64,000 nucleotides of DNA from Lamprobacter modestohalophilus (GCF_016583905.1 NZ_NRRY01000001.1:186001-250000); one strand, 5' to 3'. Counted from the stretch's first letter, positions 7,897-19,012 are shown. Numbers and translations are program-made. The notes: a model not told the origin generated them from the sequence alone.

Positions 7897-8715
7897 TCAA
7901 GGCGCCAGCGCGTAACCGAGATCGATCAGCAGGATCGCCGTCACGGCACCGATCATGGTGTCGGTAGCGGCGCGGCTGACCCCGGCGACATCGCGCCCGG
8001 CGGCGATGCCGTTGGCGGTGGCGATCAAGGCGATCACCAGCGAGAAGATCAGAGGTTTGCTCAGCGCCTCGAGCAGATCGGCCAGGGTCAAGGCCTGGCG
8101 CAGGGCGTCGTTGAACAGATAGCTCGGCACATCGGCCATCACCACCAGCCAGAGCAGGGCGGCGCCCAAGGCGACCAGGCTACCCCAAACGGCGAGTGCG
8201 AAGGACATGGCGAGCATTGCCGGCAGCACCGGCCCGGTGGTGAACTGGATCGGGTTGATACCGCTGACCAAAAGCCCGTCGACCTGACCGCTCGCGACCA
8301 GATTCGCCTGACGGGCGGCCAGCGCGACACCGGCGCGGCCGGCGACCAGAATCCCCACCAGCAGCGGGATCAGCTCCATGGTCACCGCGTAGATCACCGG
8401 CACCAAGATCAATCCAGGGAGGTTGATCTCGGCGAGCAGTCGCGCGGCCAACTGGCCGAGGATGACCCCCGCGGTGGCGGCGACCAGCGTCAGCGCCGGG
8501 AAGACCGTGAGACCGGACTGGCGCAGCGCGAGCGCAAAGGCCGGCAGATCGAACTGTGCGCGTCCGAACAGGATGCCCAGGTAGAGCTGCAGGCAGAGCT
8601 TGAGCGTCAAGGCGCCCAGGCCGATCCGCTCGAGCGCGCGCAGTCGGTTGTGCTGTGCGGGTTGATGTCGCAGCCCCAGGGGGGCGCGGCTGAGCAAGCG
8701 TCGGCTCGGAGTCAT
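7897..8715 (-). CDS. MlaE-family ABC transporter permease
   Basis: A 272-residue membrane protein with an N-terminal amphipathic stretch and about five hydrophobic helices, including VFPALTLVAATAGVILGQLAA, LILVPVIYAVTMELIPLLVGILVAGR and the C-terminal GAVTAILLIDLGYAL. The GR..VALAA segment after the second helix is typical of the MlaE permease core. It is the first gene of the MCE set and the ATPase follows directly. Together they should move phospholipid between inner membrane and the MCE ring. The usual conserved Glu-Pro-Arg loop is poorly matched, in keeping with a divergent member. Confidence 0.85.
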   Translation of the reverse strand: MTPSRRLLSRAPLGLRHQPAQHNRLRALERIGLGALTLKLCLQLYLGILFGRAQFDLPAFALALRQSGLTVFPALTLVAATAGVILGQLAARLLAEINLPGLILVPVIYAVTMELIPLLVGILVAGRAGVALAARQANLVASGQVDGLLVSGINPIQFTTGPVLPAMLAMSFALAVWGSLVALGAALLWLVVMADVPSYLFNDALRQALTLADLLEALSKPLIFSLVIALIATANGIAAGRDVAGVSRAATDTMIGAVTAILLIDLGYALAP

Positions 8716-8730
8716 CAGCGACCCTGAGGC

Positions 8731-10320
8731 TCAGCGCTCACGCCAAATCGTTGTATAGAGGTCATGCCGCCGATCCTTGAGATTCTGCACGGTGCCGGAA
8801 TTGCGCGCCTCACGCAGCGCCTTGAGCCCGAGATCGGCAAAGGCCACGGTCTCGACGTTCGGTGTCGTATCCGCAGCGATGCCATCGCGCGCGAAGGGGA
8901 AGTCGCAGGGGGTCAGGATACAGCTCTGCGCATACTGAATGTCCATGTTGGCGACATTCGGCAGATTGCCGCAGTTGCCAGACATGACGACATAGCATTG
9001 ATTCTCGACCGCGCGCGCCTGGCTGCAATAGCGCACACGCAGATAGGACTGACGCTCATCGGTGCAAAAGGGCACGAAGATGATATTAGCGCCCTGGTCG
9101 ACCAGATGCCGGGCCAATTCGGGGAACTCGGCGTCATAGCAGATCAGTACACCGATGGGGCCACAGTCGGTATTGATCGCGGCCAGCTCGTTGCCGCCCT
9201 CGATGTTCCACCAATAGACCTCGTTCGGCGTCGGGTGGATCTTCGCCTGCTCATGCACCTCGCCATCGCGCAGGCAGATATAGCAGATGTTCTCGACCCG
9301 GCCATTGGCCATCTTGGTCGGATGCGAGCCGGCGATGATGTTGATGTTGTAGCGCATCGCCATCTCACGCAGCGCCTCTTTGATCGGGCCGGTATAGCGG
9401 GTCAGGGCGTCGATGGCCTCGGCTGGCGACAGCTCCTGGTCCTCCATCGACAGTAGCTGCAACGAGAACAGCTCGGGGAAGACGCAGAAGTCGGCGCGAT
9501 AGTCGGAGGTGACATCGACGAAGTAGCGCAGCATGTCGAGGAACTCGTCGAAGGACTTGACCCGCCGCTGCTGGTACTGGACGGTTGCGACGCGCACGGT
9601 ATCCATCAGACGTCCGCCATAGTGCTTGGCGCGCGCCTCCTCTTTTTCATCCGGGGCATTCGGATTGCGCCAGAGCAGATGCACTCCGTAGCCACGCGAC
9701 TGCTTGTCTTCGGGCCAATAGCCGGGCAGCAGGCCGATGACTTGAAAGTCGTTACGCAGCTGGAAGGTCAACACCGGATCGCGCTCGCGGCCTTCAACCA
9801 CGGCGTCGACATAGGTTTGTGGACTGTCATAGGCGTCGTCCTGGCGCGTCAAGGCGGCATCGAGCGTTGGCAGGCGTCCGCCATAGATGATGCCCTTGAG
9901 CGCCTGCGACTGGACCAGTTTCTTGCGCTCGTCGTACAGACGCTGGCCGATCCGCAGGCCGCGGTACTCGGGGTCGACGCAGACCTCCATGCCATAGAGA
10001 TAGTCGCCATCGGGATCATGGCGAGAGGCATAGCCGCTGCCGGTGATCCAGTTCCAGCCGTGGGGCTTCAGGGCGATCTCGCCACTGACGAGGAAGCTGG
10101 AGCAGAAGCCAATCAAGCGCGTGCCCGTGTCTTCCTGATACTCGGCGACGAACTGACCTTCTGGGAACTTGTTGATCTGACCCCGCAGCATCGCCGCGCT
10201 ATAGCTGCTGACACCGCTGCCGGCATAGGCGCGCTCGAACAGGGCGCGGATTGCTGGAACGTCTGCGGGCGTGGCGTTGCGCAGATGCAGTTGGGCGAGG
10301 CGGTCGGTGGTGTCGTTCAT
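8731..10320 (-). CDS. GNAT acetyltransferase-nitrilase fusion protein
   Basis: A 529-residue two-domain protein. Residues ~10-190 are a GNAT domain (LRNATPADVPAIRALFERAY; acetyl-CoA loop EYRGLRIGQRLYDERKKL). Residues ~220-515 are a carbon-nitrogen hydrolase domain with the full triad Glu283 (VFPELF), Lys360 (EQAKIHPTP) and Cys394 (LICYDAEFPE). This fusion occurs in many proteobacteria; its substrate is not established to my knowledge. A plausible job is acylation and deacylation or amide hydrolysis of one small molecule. It sits 15 bp from the permease gene on the same strand, which may be chance. Confidence 0.9.
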   Translation of the reverse strand: MNDTTDRLAQLHLRNATPADVPAIRALFERAYAGSGVSSYSAAMLRGQINKFPEGQFVAEYQEDTGTRLIGFCSSFLVSGEIALKPHGWNWITGSGYASRHDPDGDYLYGMEVCVDPEYRGLRIGQRLYDERKKLVQSQALKGIIYGGRLPTLDAALTRQDDAYDSPQTYVDAVVEGRERDPVLTFQLRNDFQVIGLLPGYWPEDKQSRGYGVHLLWRNPNAPDEKEEARAKHYGGRLMDTVRVATVQYQQRRVKSFDEFLDMLRYFVDVTSDYRADFCVFPELFSLQLLSMEDQELSPAEAIDALTRYTGPIKEALREMAMRYNINIIAGSHPTKMANGRVENICYICLRDGEVHEQAKIHPTPNEVYWWNIEGGNELAAINTDCGPIGVLICYDAEFPELARHLVDQGANIIFVPFCTDERQSYLRVRYCSQARAVENQCYVVMSGNCGNLPNVANMDIQYAQSCILTPCDFPFARDGIAADTTPNVETVAFADLGLKALREARNSGTVQNLKDRRHDLYTTIWRER

Positions 10321-10542
10321 GCGGTCGGAGGGCTGCTGCAGAAGGGCTGGCTCGATGCTGGGAACGATACCATCATGTGGCCGTTAACTTCTCATGCTTG
10401 CCGAGCTGCTGTCAGCCATTTGCCTCCTGATGATGGCCCACTAGCATCCTTACAGTGGTCCTAAAACGGGAACAGGTTGATGGAGGCCTTATTAGGCGCG
10501 TTCGACTATGCTCTATGCACTTCCTCAAACGGAGACCGGCAG

Positions 10543-11142
10543 ATGACGCCTCAAGCAGATCGGAAACCACGCATCAGTTTCGAAGACTGGCTCGAGGCTG
10601 AGCGGGCCAGCCTTGATGAGCGCACGGAATACGTTGATGGTGAGGTCTTTGCGATGAGTGGCGGCACCGCCGAGCATCACGCGATTCTCAGCAACATCAA
10701 CCGAGAGCTGAGTATCCAGATGAAGGGCCGTCCCTGCTGGGTCTACGCCAGCGGGATGAAACTGCGCATCCAGCATGCGGATGCCGGCAAGTATCCGGAT
10801 CTGATGGCGCTCTGCGGCGAGCAGGCGTTTCAGGATGGCCGCCGCGACCTGTTGCTCAATCCAAGCCTGATCGGCGAGGTGCTCTCCTCCTCGACCGAGG
10901 GCTACGATCGCGGCGAGAAATTCGCGCTCTATCGGCGTATCCCATCCTTACAAGAATACCTGCTGGTCTCACAGCACCGCGTGTTGGTCGAACACTACAG
11001 TCGCGGCACTGACGGGCGCTGGATACTGAGCAGTTTCGAGGATCTCGCCGATCAGGTCGTGCTGGAGAGTATCGGCTGTACCCTAGACTTAGCCGAGGTC
11101 TACGACAAGATTCAGTTTGAGCCAGATGCGCCGATTGAATGA
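10543..11142 (+). CDS. Uma2-family (DUF820) PD-(D/E)XK nuclease-like protein
   Basis: About 199 residues from the ATG at 10543, chosen because GGAG lies 7 bp upstream; the frame runs back to a TTG at 10477 without a ribosome site. Typical Uma2 order: ISFEDWLEAE, then ERTEYVDGEVFAMSGGT, HHAILSNINREL, the Asp in GKYPDLMAL, and IGEVLSSSTEGYDRGEKFALYR. These give the Asp, Glu and Lys of a PD-(D/E)XK active site. The family is abundant in cyanobacteria and some Chromatiales; a role in restriction or mobile DNA is assumed but unproven. No partner gene is obvious beside it. Confidence 0.88.
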   Translation: MTPQADRKPRISFEDWLEAERASLDERTEYVDGEVFAMSGGTAEHHAILSNINRELSIQMKGRPCWVYASGMKLRIQHADAGKYPDLMALCGEQAFQDGRRDLLLNPSLIGEVLSSSTEGYDRGEKFALYRRIPSLQEYLLVSQHRVLVEHYSRGTDGRWILSSFEDLADQVVLESIGCTLDLAEVYDKIQFEPDAPIE

Positions 11143-11258
11143 GTCCGAGTGGATTGAATAGGCCCGAGCTGAGCGTCGCTGGAGCCGCAGTCGGCTGCGG
11201 TTCAGTGTTGGGAGGAGCAGGTTCAGGCTCAGGCTCATCAGGGGGCAGTTGAGAAGCT

Positions 11259-12863
11259 TCAGGGAGCAGTGCGTGGGCGGATGACCTCTGTTGGCGATGA
11301 CCGATTGCTGGCACTGTCAGCGCTGCTCACCTCGAAGCCGACCAGATTGCGCTCTTGCTTGCTGAACTCGACACCGATGAGGTGGATGGGCTGGTTCAGT
11401 GCTTGATACTTCTCGGCGTAATTCTTGGCCTTGAGTTGCTCTAGCGCCCGGCCCTCTGGCACAAGCTCGACCACCTTGAACTCGAACAGATAGACCTGTT
11501 GATTGAACAACAGCGCCATATCGAGTCGGCCGTGATTGGTGGCGTCTTCCAGGCGCAGATCCAGCCCGAGGGCGGCGAAATGGCTGTAGAAGACGCTGGC
11601 CCAGTAGCCTTCGTACTGGGTGATCGGGTTGTTGCGAAACCAGTCGTGGGGGATGCTGGCGTAGAGGCTGACGAAGTGCTGGCGCAACTGGTCGAGGTCA
11701 CCGCTCATCAGGCTGTCGTACAGGCGACCCAGGGCGCGACTGGCCTGGCTGAGATCGCCCATCAGGGCTTTGGTCAGGGAATTGTTAAGGGCGCTTCGGA
11801 CTTCCAGGTTGGGGTATGCCAGCTGATATTCGATCCGCGCGCCGGTCTGGCGTTGGCCACGCAGGGTTAGGTAGCCGGTCTGCCAGAGCAAGGCCTCGGT
11901 GGCGATGTGATCCACATCGAAGGCACTGAGCAGATCCTCGTCGCCGCTCATGGTCTCAAGGCTCGGGCTGAAGGTGCCCCGGCGGGTCAATAGCTCCACG
12001 AGAAAGGTCGGTGTGCCAGTTTCAAACCAGTAGGAACGGAACAGCCGGCTGTCAAAGAGCAGCAAGAGATCAAAGGGGTTATAGACGGCCTCGCCGGTCC
12101 AGTTGTAGCCGTTGTACCAATCCTTGATCTGCTGGCGATCCAGCCCTTCGAGCTCTGGCGCGAACACCGCATCGAGGTCGTCTTCGGTATAACCACAGAG
12201 CGCCGAGTAGCGCTGGTCGATGGTGATGTCCTGGAGGTTATTGAGCCCAGAGAACAGGCTCACCTTGCTGAACTTGGACACCCCGGTGATGAAGACAAAG
12301 CGGATGAAGCGGTCATGGTCCTTGATCACGGAGTAGAGGTTGCGCAGACCCTCGCGCATCTGCCGCGCCAGATCGGGCTCGGAGAGATTATCGAGGATCG
12401 GCTTGTCGTATTCATCGACCAAGATGACCACGCGCTGGCCGTAGGTCTCTTCCGCCGCACGGATGAGTTCACCAAAACAGGCGGGGATATCCAATTCCGT
12501 TGGGGAGCGAAGGGCGAGGCTCCGCTGATTGATCCGCAGCAGATCCCGCATCTTGGCATCCAGTTCCTCGCGATCGCGCATCACGCCACCGCCAAAGCTG
12601 AGCCGGATCACCGGATAGGGGGTGCTCCAGTCCCAGTGCGGATCGGCCTCGAGTCCCTGAAACAGCGTCCGGTTGGCCTGGAACAGCTCGGCCAGGGTGT
12701 CGAGAAACAGGGACTTGCCGAAGCGGCGCGGGCGGGAGAGAAAGTAGTACTTGCCTTGCTCGATCAGCTGAAGTGCATAGGTTGTCTTGTCCACATAGTA
12801 GTGCCCCTCCTCGCGAATTTCGCGGAAGGTGGAGAGACCGATGGGGAGTTTCTTGCGTTTCAT
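11259..12863 (-). CDS. AAA-ATPase/PD-(D/E)XK nuclease protein, copy 1
   Basis: A 534-residue protein of the AAA-ATPase-like/PDDEXK_9 family. N-terminal P-loop-like RPRRFGKSLF near residue 40, Walker B VVILVDEYDKPI, then a sensor-like FVFITGVSKFSKVSLFSGLNN. The C-terminal nuclease-like domain has Asp in GRLDMALLF and EFK in YLFEFKV. It is nearly the same as the gene at 13945-15522 over the first ~300 and last ~130 residues, but the middle (about 305-400) differs strongly. The function of this large family is unknown; it expands within genomes and behaves like a mobile or conflict gene. The last ~20 residues differ from copy 2. Confidence 0.88.
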   Translation of the reverse strand: MKRKKLPIGLSTFREIREEGHYYVDKTTYALQLIEQGKYYFLSRPRRFGKSLFLDTLAELFQANRTLFQGLEADPHWDWSTPYPVIRLSFGGGVMRDREELDAKMRDLLRINQRSLALRSPTELDIPACFGELIRAAEETYGQRVVILVDEYDKPILDNLSEPDLARQMREGLRNLYSVIKDHDRFIRFVFITGVSKFSKVSLFSGLNNLQDITIDQRYSALCGYTEDDLDAVFAPELEGLDRQQIKDWYNGYNWTGEAVYNPFDLLLLFDSRLFRSYWFETGTPTFLVELLTRRGTFSPSLETMSGDEDLLSAFDVDHIATEALLWQTGYLTLRGQRQTGARIEYQLAYPNLEVRSALNNSLTKALMGDLSQASRALGRLYDSLMSGDLDQLRQHFVSLYASIPHDWFRNNPITQYEGYWASVFYSHFAALGLDLRLEDATNHGRLDMALLFNQQVYLFEFKVVELVPEGRALEQLKAKNYAEKYQALNQPIHLIGVEFSKQERNLVGFEVSSADSASNRSSPTEVIRPRTAP

Positions 12864-12929
12864 CGGGCGATCATAGCACTGGGCTAGGTCGGGCTCGGCG
12901 AAGCGGTCGTGATACTCGCTGCTAGGCCG

Positions 12930-13418
12930 TTAGTTCGGCTTGAGCGAGAGGATGAGCGTCAACGGATTCTTCGGTGACGGGAGGAAGCCATGATGGCGGT
13001 AGAAGGCGGCGGCCTCCATGGATAGCGCGTGCACGAGCAGCCCGCGAAGACCAAGAATCTTGCTTGCGGCGCCGGTACGCTCGACGGCATCGCGGAGCAG
13101 GGCGACACCCAGACCACGTCCCTGCCAGCGTTGATCGACGGCCAGGCGTCCGAGAATCGCCATCGGTACGGGGTCCGGCATGTTGCGGCGGATGCCTCCG
13201 GGCGCCTCACGCAGCGCGAGCGCGCCTGAAGCCAGGCAGTAGTATCCAACCACCGCTCCCGCCGCCGCCACGACGTAGGTGCGCGAGGCGCCACTGAGCT
13301 GATTCTTCCAGGCGCGGTGCATGAGCCAGTCGTCCAGCGCTTGGACGCCGGAGCAGAAGCCATGGGTTCGATGTGTTTCGGTTAGCGGCGCAGGGGCTTC
13401 GAGAATCATGCGCTCCAT
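12930..13418 (-). CDS. tacT: TacT-like GNAT toxin
   Basis: A 162-residue GNAT acetyltransferase. The acetyl-CoA loop QGRGLG is at 99-104 and the catalytic-type Tyr140 is in AAAFYRHHGF, matching the layout of TacT/AtaT toxins, which acetylate the amino group of charged tRNA and stop translation. The upstream gene on the same strand is a DUF1778 antitoxin overlapping by 13 bp, the classic arrangement. Its stop codon TTA at 12930-12932 is preceded by CCG, giving CCGTTAG, like the right end of the dispersed repeats, though the rest of that repeat is not recognisable there. Function is inferred from family and context. Confidence 0.88.
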   Translation of the reverse strand: MERMILEAPAPLTETHRTHGFCSGVQALDDWLMHRAWKNQLSGASRTYVVAAAGAVVGYYCLASGALALREAPGGIRRNMPDPVPMAILGRLAVDQRWQGRGLGVALLRDAVERTGAASKILGLRGLLVHALSMEAAAFYRHHGFLPSPKNPLTLILSLKPN

Positions 13419-13723
13419 GGGGTTGGCGCTGACATCAGCCGCTGATAACCCGCTTCGGCTGGAGGGTGGTCGAGAATGGCCAAGAAGTGCTCATAGGTCT
13501 CCTGATCGACACGAACCAGGGTTTGGTCGAGCAAGGTTTCCTCGGCGGCTCGCCGCGCGGCATCAATCATGAAATCGGAGCGTGACCGCCCCTGAATGCT
13601 GGCTGCCTGATCGATCAGTCCGCGGATCTCTTCGCGCACCCGCAGGCTGATCGCGCGGGTGGCCTGCTCGGATTTGGGCTCGGGTCTGGGCTCAGATTGG
13701 GCGGCGGGCGGGAGAATGGACAT
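13406..13723 (-). CDS. tacA: TacA-like DUF1778 antitoxin
   Basis: About 105 residues from the ATG at 13723, which has GAGG a few bases upstream; the longer frame to 13762 would start inside a palindrome. The core RAISLRVREEIRGLIDQAASIQGRSRSDFMIDAARRAAEE is a ribbon-helix-helix DUF1778 domain, split here as ISLRVREE for DNA contact and SRSDFMIDAA for the helix. The C-terminal tail (ILDHPPAE) should wrap and block the toxin. The gene precedes and overlaps tacT. The pair probably represses itself through the palindrome at 13754-13770. Confidence 0.88.
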   Translation of the reverse strand: MSILPPAAQSEPRPEPKSEQATRAISLRVREEIRGLIDQAASIQGRSRSDFMIDAARRAAEETLLDQTLVRVDQETYEHFLAILDHPPAEAGYQRLMSAPTPWSA

Positions 13724-13753
13724 GGCGCACCTCGACTTTTGAGGACGGTGAAT

Positions 13754-13770
13754 GATATACATTGTATATC
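13754..13770 (-). promoter_or_regulatory. Palindromic operator of the tacAT pair
   Basis: A perfect inverted repeat GATATACA-T-TGTATATC, 31 bp upstream of the tacA ATG. Ribbon-helix-helix antitoxins usually bind such short AT-rich palindromes over their own promoter. It is markedly more AT-rich than the surrounding DNA and could also hold the -10 element. Binding is inferred. Confidence 0.65.
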
Positions 13771-13944
13771 TCCAAACCTTGAAGTCAATGACGCAGCCGA
13801 TAGCCTACGCCGCTCAGGGTTTGAATTAGGGATTCCTCACCGACACCGGCCCCAACAGGGCCAGAAGAAGTGCAAGCGCGAAGAACAAAGCCGTGGGTTG
13901 TCTTGCGTGAGGTTTGGGGTTGGCGTCGCAAGTTTGTGGATGAC

Positions 13945-15522
13945 TTATTGTGTGAATAACTCATTGCTGCCGCTGCCAGCGCTGATCACCTCAAAGCCGA
14001 CCAGATTGCGCTGTTCCTTGCTGAACTCGACACCGATGAGGTGGATGGGCTGCTTGAGTGCTTGGTACTTCTCGGCATAGTTTCTGGCCTTGAGTTGCTC
14101 CAGCGCCCGGCCCTCAGGCACCAGTTCGACCACCTTGAACTCGAACAGATAGACCTGTTCATTGAACAAGAGCGCCATATCCAGTCGCCCCTGGTTGGTG
14201 GCATCCTCCAGGCGAAGATCCAGCCCGAGGGCGGCGAAGTGGCTGTAGAACACACTAGCCCAGTAGCCTTCGTACTGGGTGATCGGGTTGTTGCGGAACC
14301 AGTCGTGGGGGATGCTGGCGTAGAGGCTGACGAAGTGCTGGCGTAGGGCGTCGAAGTCGCCGTCCATCAAGGTGTCATAGACGCGGCTACTGGCCTCGCT
14401 GGCCTCACTGGCGTCGCCATAGAGTCCCTTGAGCAGGGCCTCGTTGAGGGCGCTTTCCACCTCCAGGTTCGGATAGCCCAGGGTGTATTCGATGCGGGCG
14501 CCGATCTGGCGCTGGCCGTGGATGGTCAGATAGCCGGTCTGCCAGAGCAGGGCCTCAGTGCTCATGTCATCGACATCAAAACGTGACAGCAGTGCCTCGG
14601 TGGCGCGCCAGGCATTCAACCTGGGGCTGAAGGTATGGCGTTGGGTGAGGACGTCGATCAGGAAGGTTGGTGTGCCAGTTTCAAACCAGTAGGAACGGAA
14701 CAGCCGGCTGTCAAACAGCAGCAAGAGGTCAAAGGGGTTATAGACGGCCTCGCCGGTCCAGTTGTAGCCGTTGTACCAATCCTTGATCTGCTGGCGATCC
14801 AGCCCTTCGATCTCTGGCGCGAACACCGCATCGAGGTCGTCTTCGGTATAACCACAGAGCGCCGAGTAGCGCTGGTCGATGGTGATGTCTTGGAGGTTAT
14901 TGAGCCCAGAGAAGAGACTCACTTTGCTGAACTTGGACACCCCGGTGATGAAGACGAAGCGGATGTGGGCGTCATTGTCCTTGATGACGGAATAGAGGTT
15001 GCGCAGACCCTCGCGCAGTTGTCGAGCCAGCTCGGGCTTGGAGAGGTTATCCAGGATCGGCTTGTCGTATTCATCCACCAGGATGACCACGCGCTGGCCG
15101 TAGGTCTCTTCCGCCGCACGGATGAGCTCACCAAAACAGGCCGGGATATCCAGCTCAGGCGGACAGGGGATGTCGAGAGTGCGCTGATTGATCCGCAGCA
15201 GATCCCGCATCTTGGCATCCAGCGCCTCGCGATCGCGCATCACGCCACCGCCAAAGCTGAGCCGGATCACCGGGTAGGGGATGCTCCAGTCCCAGTGCGG
15301 ATCGGCCTCGAGTCCCTGAAATAGTGGCCGGTTGGCCTGGAACAGCTCGGCCAGGGTGTCGAGAAACAGGGACTTGCCGAAGCGGCGCGGGCGGGAGAGA
15401 AAGTAGTACTTGCCTTGCTCGATCAGCTGAAGTGCATAGGCTGTCTTGTCCACATAGTAGTGCCCCTCCTCGCGAATTTCGCGGAAGGTGGAGAGACCGA
15501 TGGGGAGTTTCTTGCGTTTCAT
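13945..15522 (-). CDS. AAA-ATPase/PD-(D/E)XK nuclease protein, copy 2
   Basis: A 525-residue paralogue of the 11259-12863 gene, starting with the same MKRKKLPIGLSTFREIREE. P-loop RPRRFGKS, Walker B VVILVDEYDKPI and nuclease-like GRLDMALLF/EFKV are all intact. The DNA is nearly identical to copy 1 for the first ~900 bp and the last ~390 bp, and the upstream 20 bp are also shared, which points to a recent duplication or gene conversion. The middle (FLIDVLTQRHTFSPRLNAW to DTLMDGDFD) has diverged. Together the two copies flank the TacAT pair in the same orientation, so recombination between them would delete tacAT. Confidence 0.88.
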   Translation of the reverse strand: MKRKKLPIGLSTFREIREEGHYYVDKTAYALQLIEQGKYYFLSRPRRFGKSLFLDTLAELFQANRPLFQGLEADPHWDWSIPYPVIRLSFGGGVMRDREALDAKMRDLLRINQRTLDIPCPPELDIPACFGELIRAAEETYGQRVVILVDEYDKPILDNLSKPELARQLREGLRNLYSVIKDNDAHIRFVFITGVSKFSKVSLFSGLNNLQDITIDQRYSALCGYTEDDLDAVFAPEIEGLDRQQIKDWYNGYNWTGEAVYNPFDLLLLFDSRLFRSYWFETGTPTFLIDVLTQRHTFSPRLNAWRATEALLSRFDVDDMSTEALLWQTGYLTIHGQRQIGARIEYTLGYPNLEVESALNEALLKGLYGDASEASEASSRVYDTLMDGDFDALRQHFVSLYASIPHDWFRNNPITQYEGYWASVFYSHFAALGLDLRLEDATNQGRLDMALLFNEQVYLFEFKVVELVPEGRALEQLKARNYAEKYQALKQPIHLIGVEFSKEQRNLVGFEVISAGSGSNELFTQ

Positions 15523-15664
15523 CGGGCGATCATAGCACCGGGTCCGGTCGGCATCGGCGAGGGCCCTCGGTTTGACAGACGACCGGACGCTGCGCGACCT
15601 GCGCCTCTGTATGCAGAGGACATTGCCATCCAGGTTGCGCAGAGGGATGCGCGCGATTAAGCCG

Positions 15665-15946
15665 TCAAATCGGGGTGATGGCGACGATCAGCCCGTTCTT
15701 TTGCAAGACCGCATAGACCTTACGGCTGGTCTTTGCCAGTCGCGAGAGGTCGCCAAAATTCGGCGTCTCGCCAGCCTCAAGGCGCTGCTCCCAGCCGCAC
15801 AGCTCGCCATCGAGGTAGTCGAGCAGTTTCAGCGAGCAGCCCTGACAGTCGCCGCTGCAGACCTGCGCCGCTGGTGCGTCGAAGGGGAGCGTCTCGCGCA
15901 CCTGTGCGATGAGTGCATGCATCGCAGTGCGGGTGTCGGGCTTCAT
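15665..15946 (-). CDS. Small conserved hypothetical protein with CxxxCxxC motif
   Basis: A 93-residue protein. Residues ~30-37 hold CSGDCQGC, followed by SLKLLDYLDGELCGWEQRLEAGETPNFGDLSRLAKTSRK in two helices. Three closely spaced Cys plus a fourth could bind a metal, but nothing shows which. I recognise the style of small proteins found in sulfur-oxidising gammaproteobacteria, not a named family. It lies between AAA copy 2 and a repeat cluster, with no operon partner. Confidence 0.7.
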   Translation of the reverse strand: MKPDTRTAMHALIAQVRETLPFDAPAAQVCSGDCQGCSLKLLDYLDGELCGWEQRLEAGETPNFGDLSRLAKTSRKVYAVLQKNGLIVAITPI

Positions 15947-15967
15947 GGATGGATTTGAGGCCTTCGA

Positions 15968-16024
15968 TTAACCTGAATCTCGCGCGATTCATCTGCCGGG
16001 GTGGCGCCGCGCCATGATCGTTAG
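15968..16024 (+). repeat. CGTTA-ended dispersed repeat, type 1
   Basis: Left end TTAACC, hairpin TGAATC...GATTCA, GCCGGGG linker, hairpin TGGCGCCGCGCCA, right end GATCGTTAG. One of the best-preserved units. It lies between the small Cys protein's 5' end and the 83-bp inverted-repeat element. Confidence 0.85.
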
Positions 16025-16071
16025 CTGGAGTTTGGTCTGTTCTTTTGATCTGGGCTGATGTGGTCTCAGTC

Positions 16072-16154
16072 TTAGAAAGCGTCCATCAACTGTTTCCCGA
16101 CTTGAGCGGCACCGTCCGGCTGCAATCGGGAAGGAGAAAATGGACAGTTTCTTA
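16072..16154 (+). repeat. 83-bp element with ~30-bp terminal inverted repeats, copy 1
   Basis: Left end TTAGAAAGCGTCCATCAACT and right end, read inward on the other strand, TAAGAAACTGTCCATTTTCT, both continuing to TTCCCGA. The same sequence occurs inverted at 35767-35849. No coding capacity; looks like a miniature inverted-repeat element. Its right end provides the TAA stop of the DUF29 remnant. Confidence 0.7.
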
Positions 16155-16283
16155 GTCTGGCAGCCAGTCGTCGTCCAGGATCTGCTTGAGTTGATATGGG
16201 CAGTCAATGGGGAAGAGGTATCGATCGAGATCGGTCTCGATCACTGCATCGCGCGCTGCCTTGACGTACCCGCGCTCCGTCGC
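16152..16283 (-). pseudogene. DUF29-family C-terminal remnant
   Basis: Minus-strand frame reads ERGYVKAARDAVIETDLDRY then LFPIDCPYQLKQILDDDWLP and a stop. The CPY.L.QILD.D..P ending is the hallmark of DUF29 proteins, which are usually ~140-150 residues; here only ~44 remain and there is no start. The remnant is squeezed between the 83-bp element and clpB. It is a decayed gene, not a working one. Confidence 0.65.
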
Positions 16284-16297
16284 AGGCGCGCTAGGCG

Positions 16298-18898
<2,601 letters not shown>

Positions 18899-18980
18899 GT
18901 GCTTATCTCCGACAAACGCTAGGGTTATTGCCGAATTGCGGCGGCTTTAAAGAGAATTCAAGCAGTTGTTGGGCCGTTTC

Positions 18981-19012
<32 letters not shown>

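Noticed and set aside
9622-10464. 280-codon plus-strand frame opposite the GNAT-nitrilase gene
   Set aside because: The minus-strand gene has complete catalytic motifs, and this frame has none.
12890-12932. Further copy of the dispersed repeat at the tacT stop
   Set aside because: Only CCGTTAG matches; neither hairpin can be recognised.
18899-18960. Heat-shock (sigma-32) promoter before clpB
   Set aside because: No CTTGAAA-like and CCCCAT-like pair at the right spacing.
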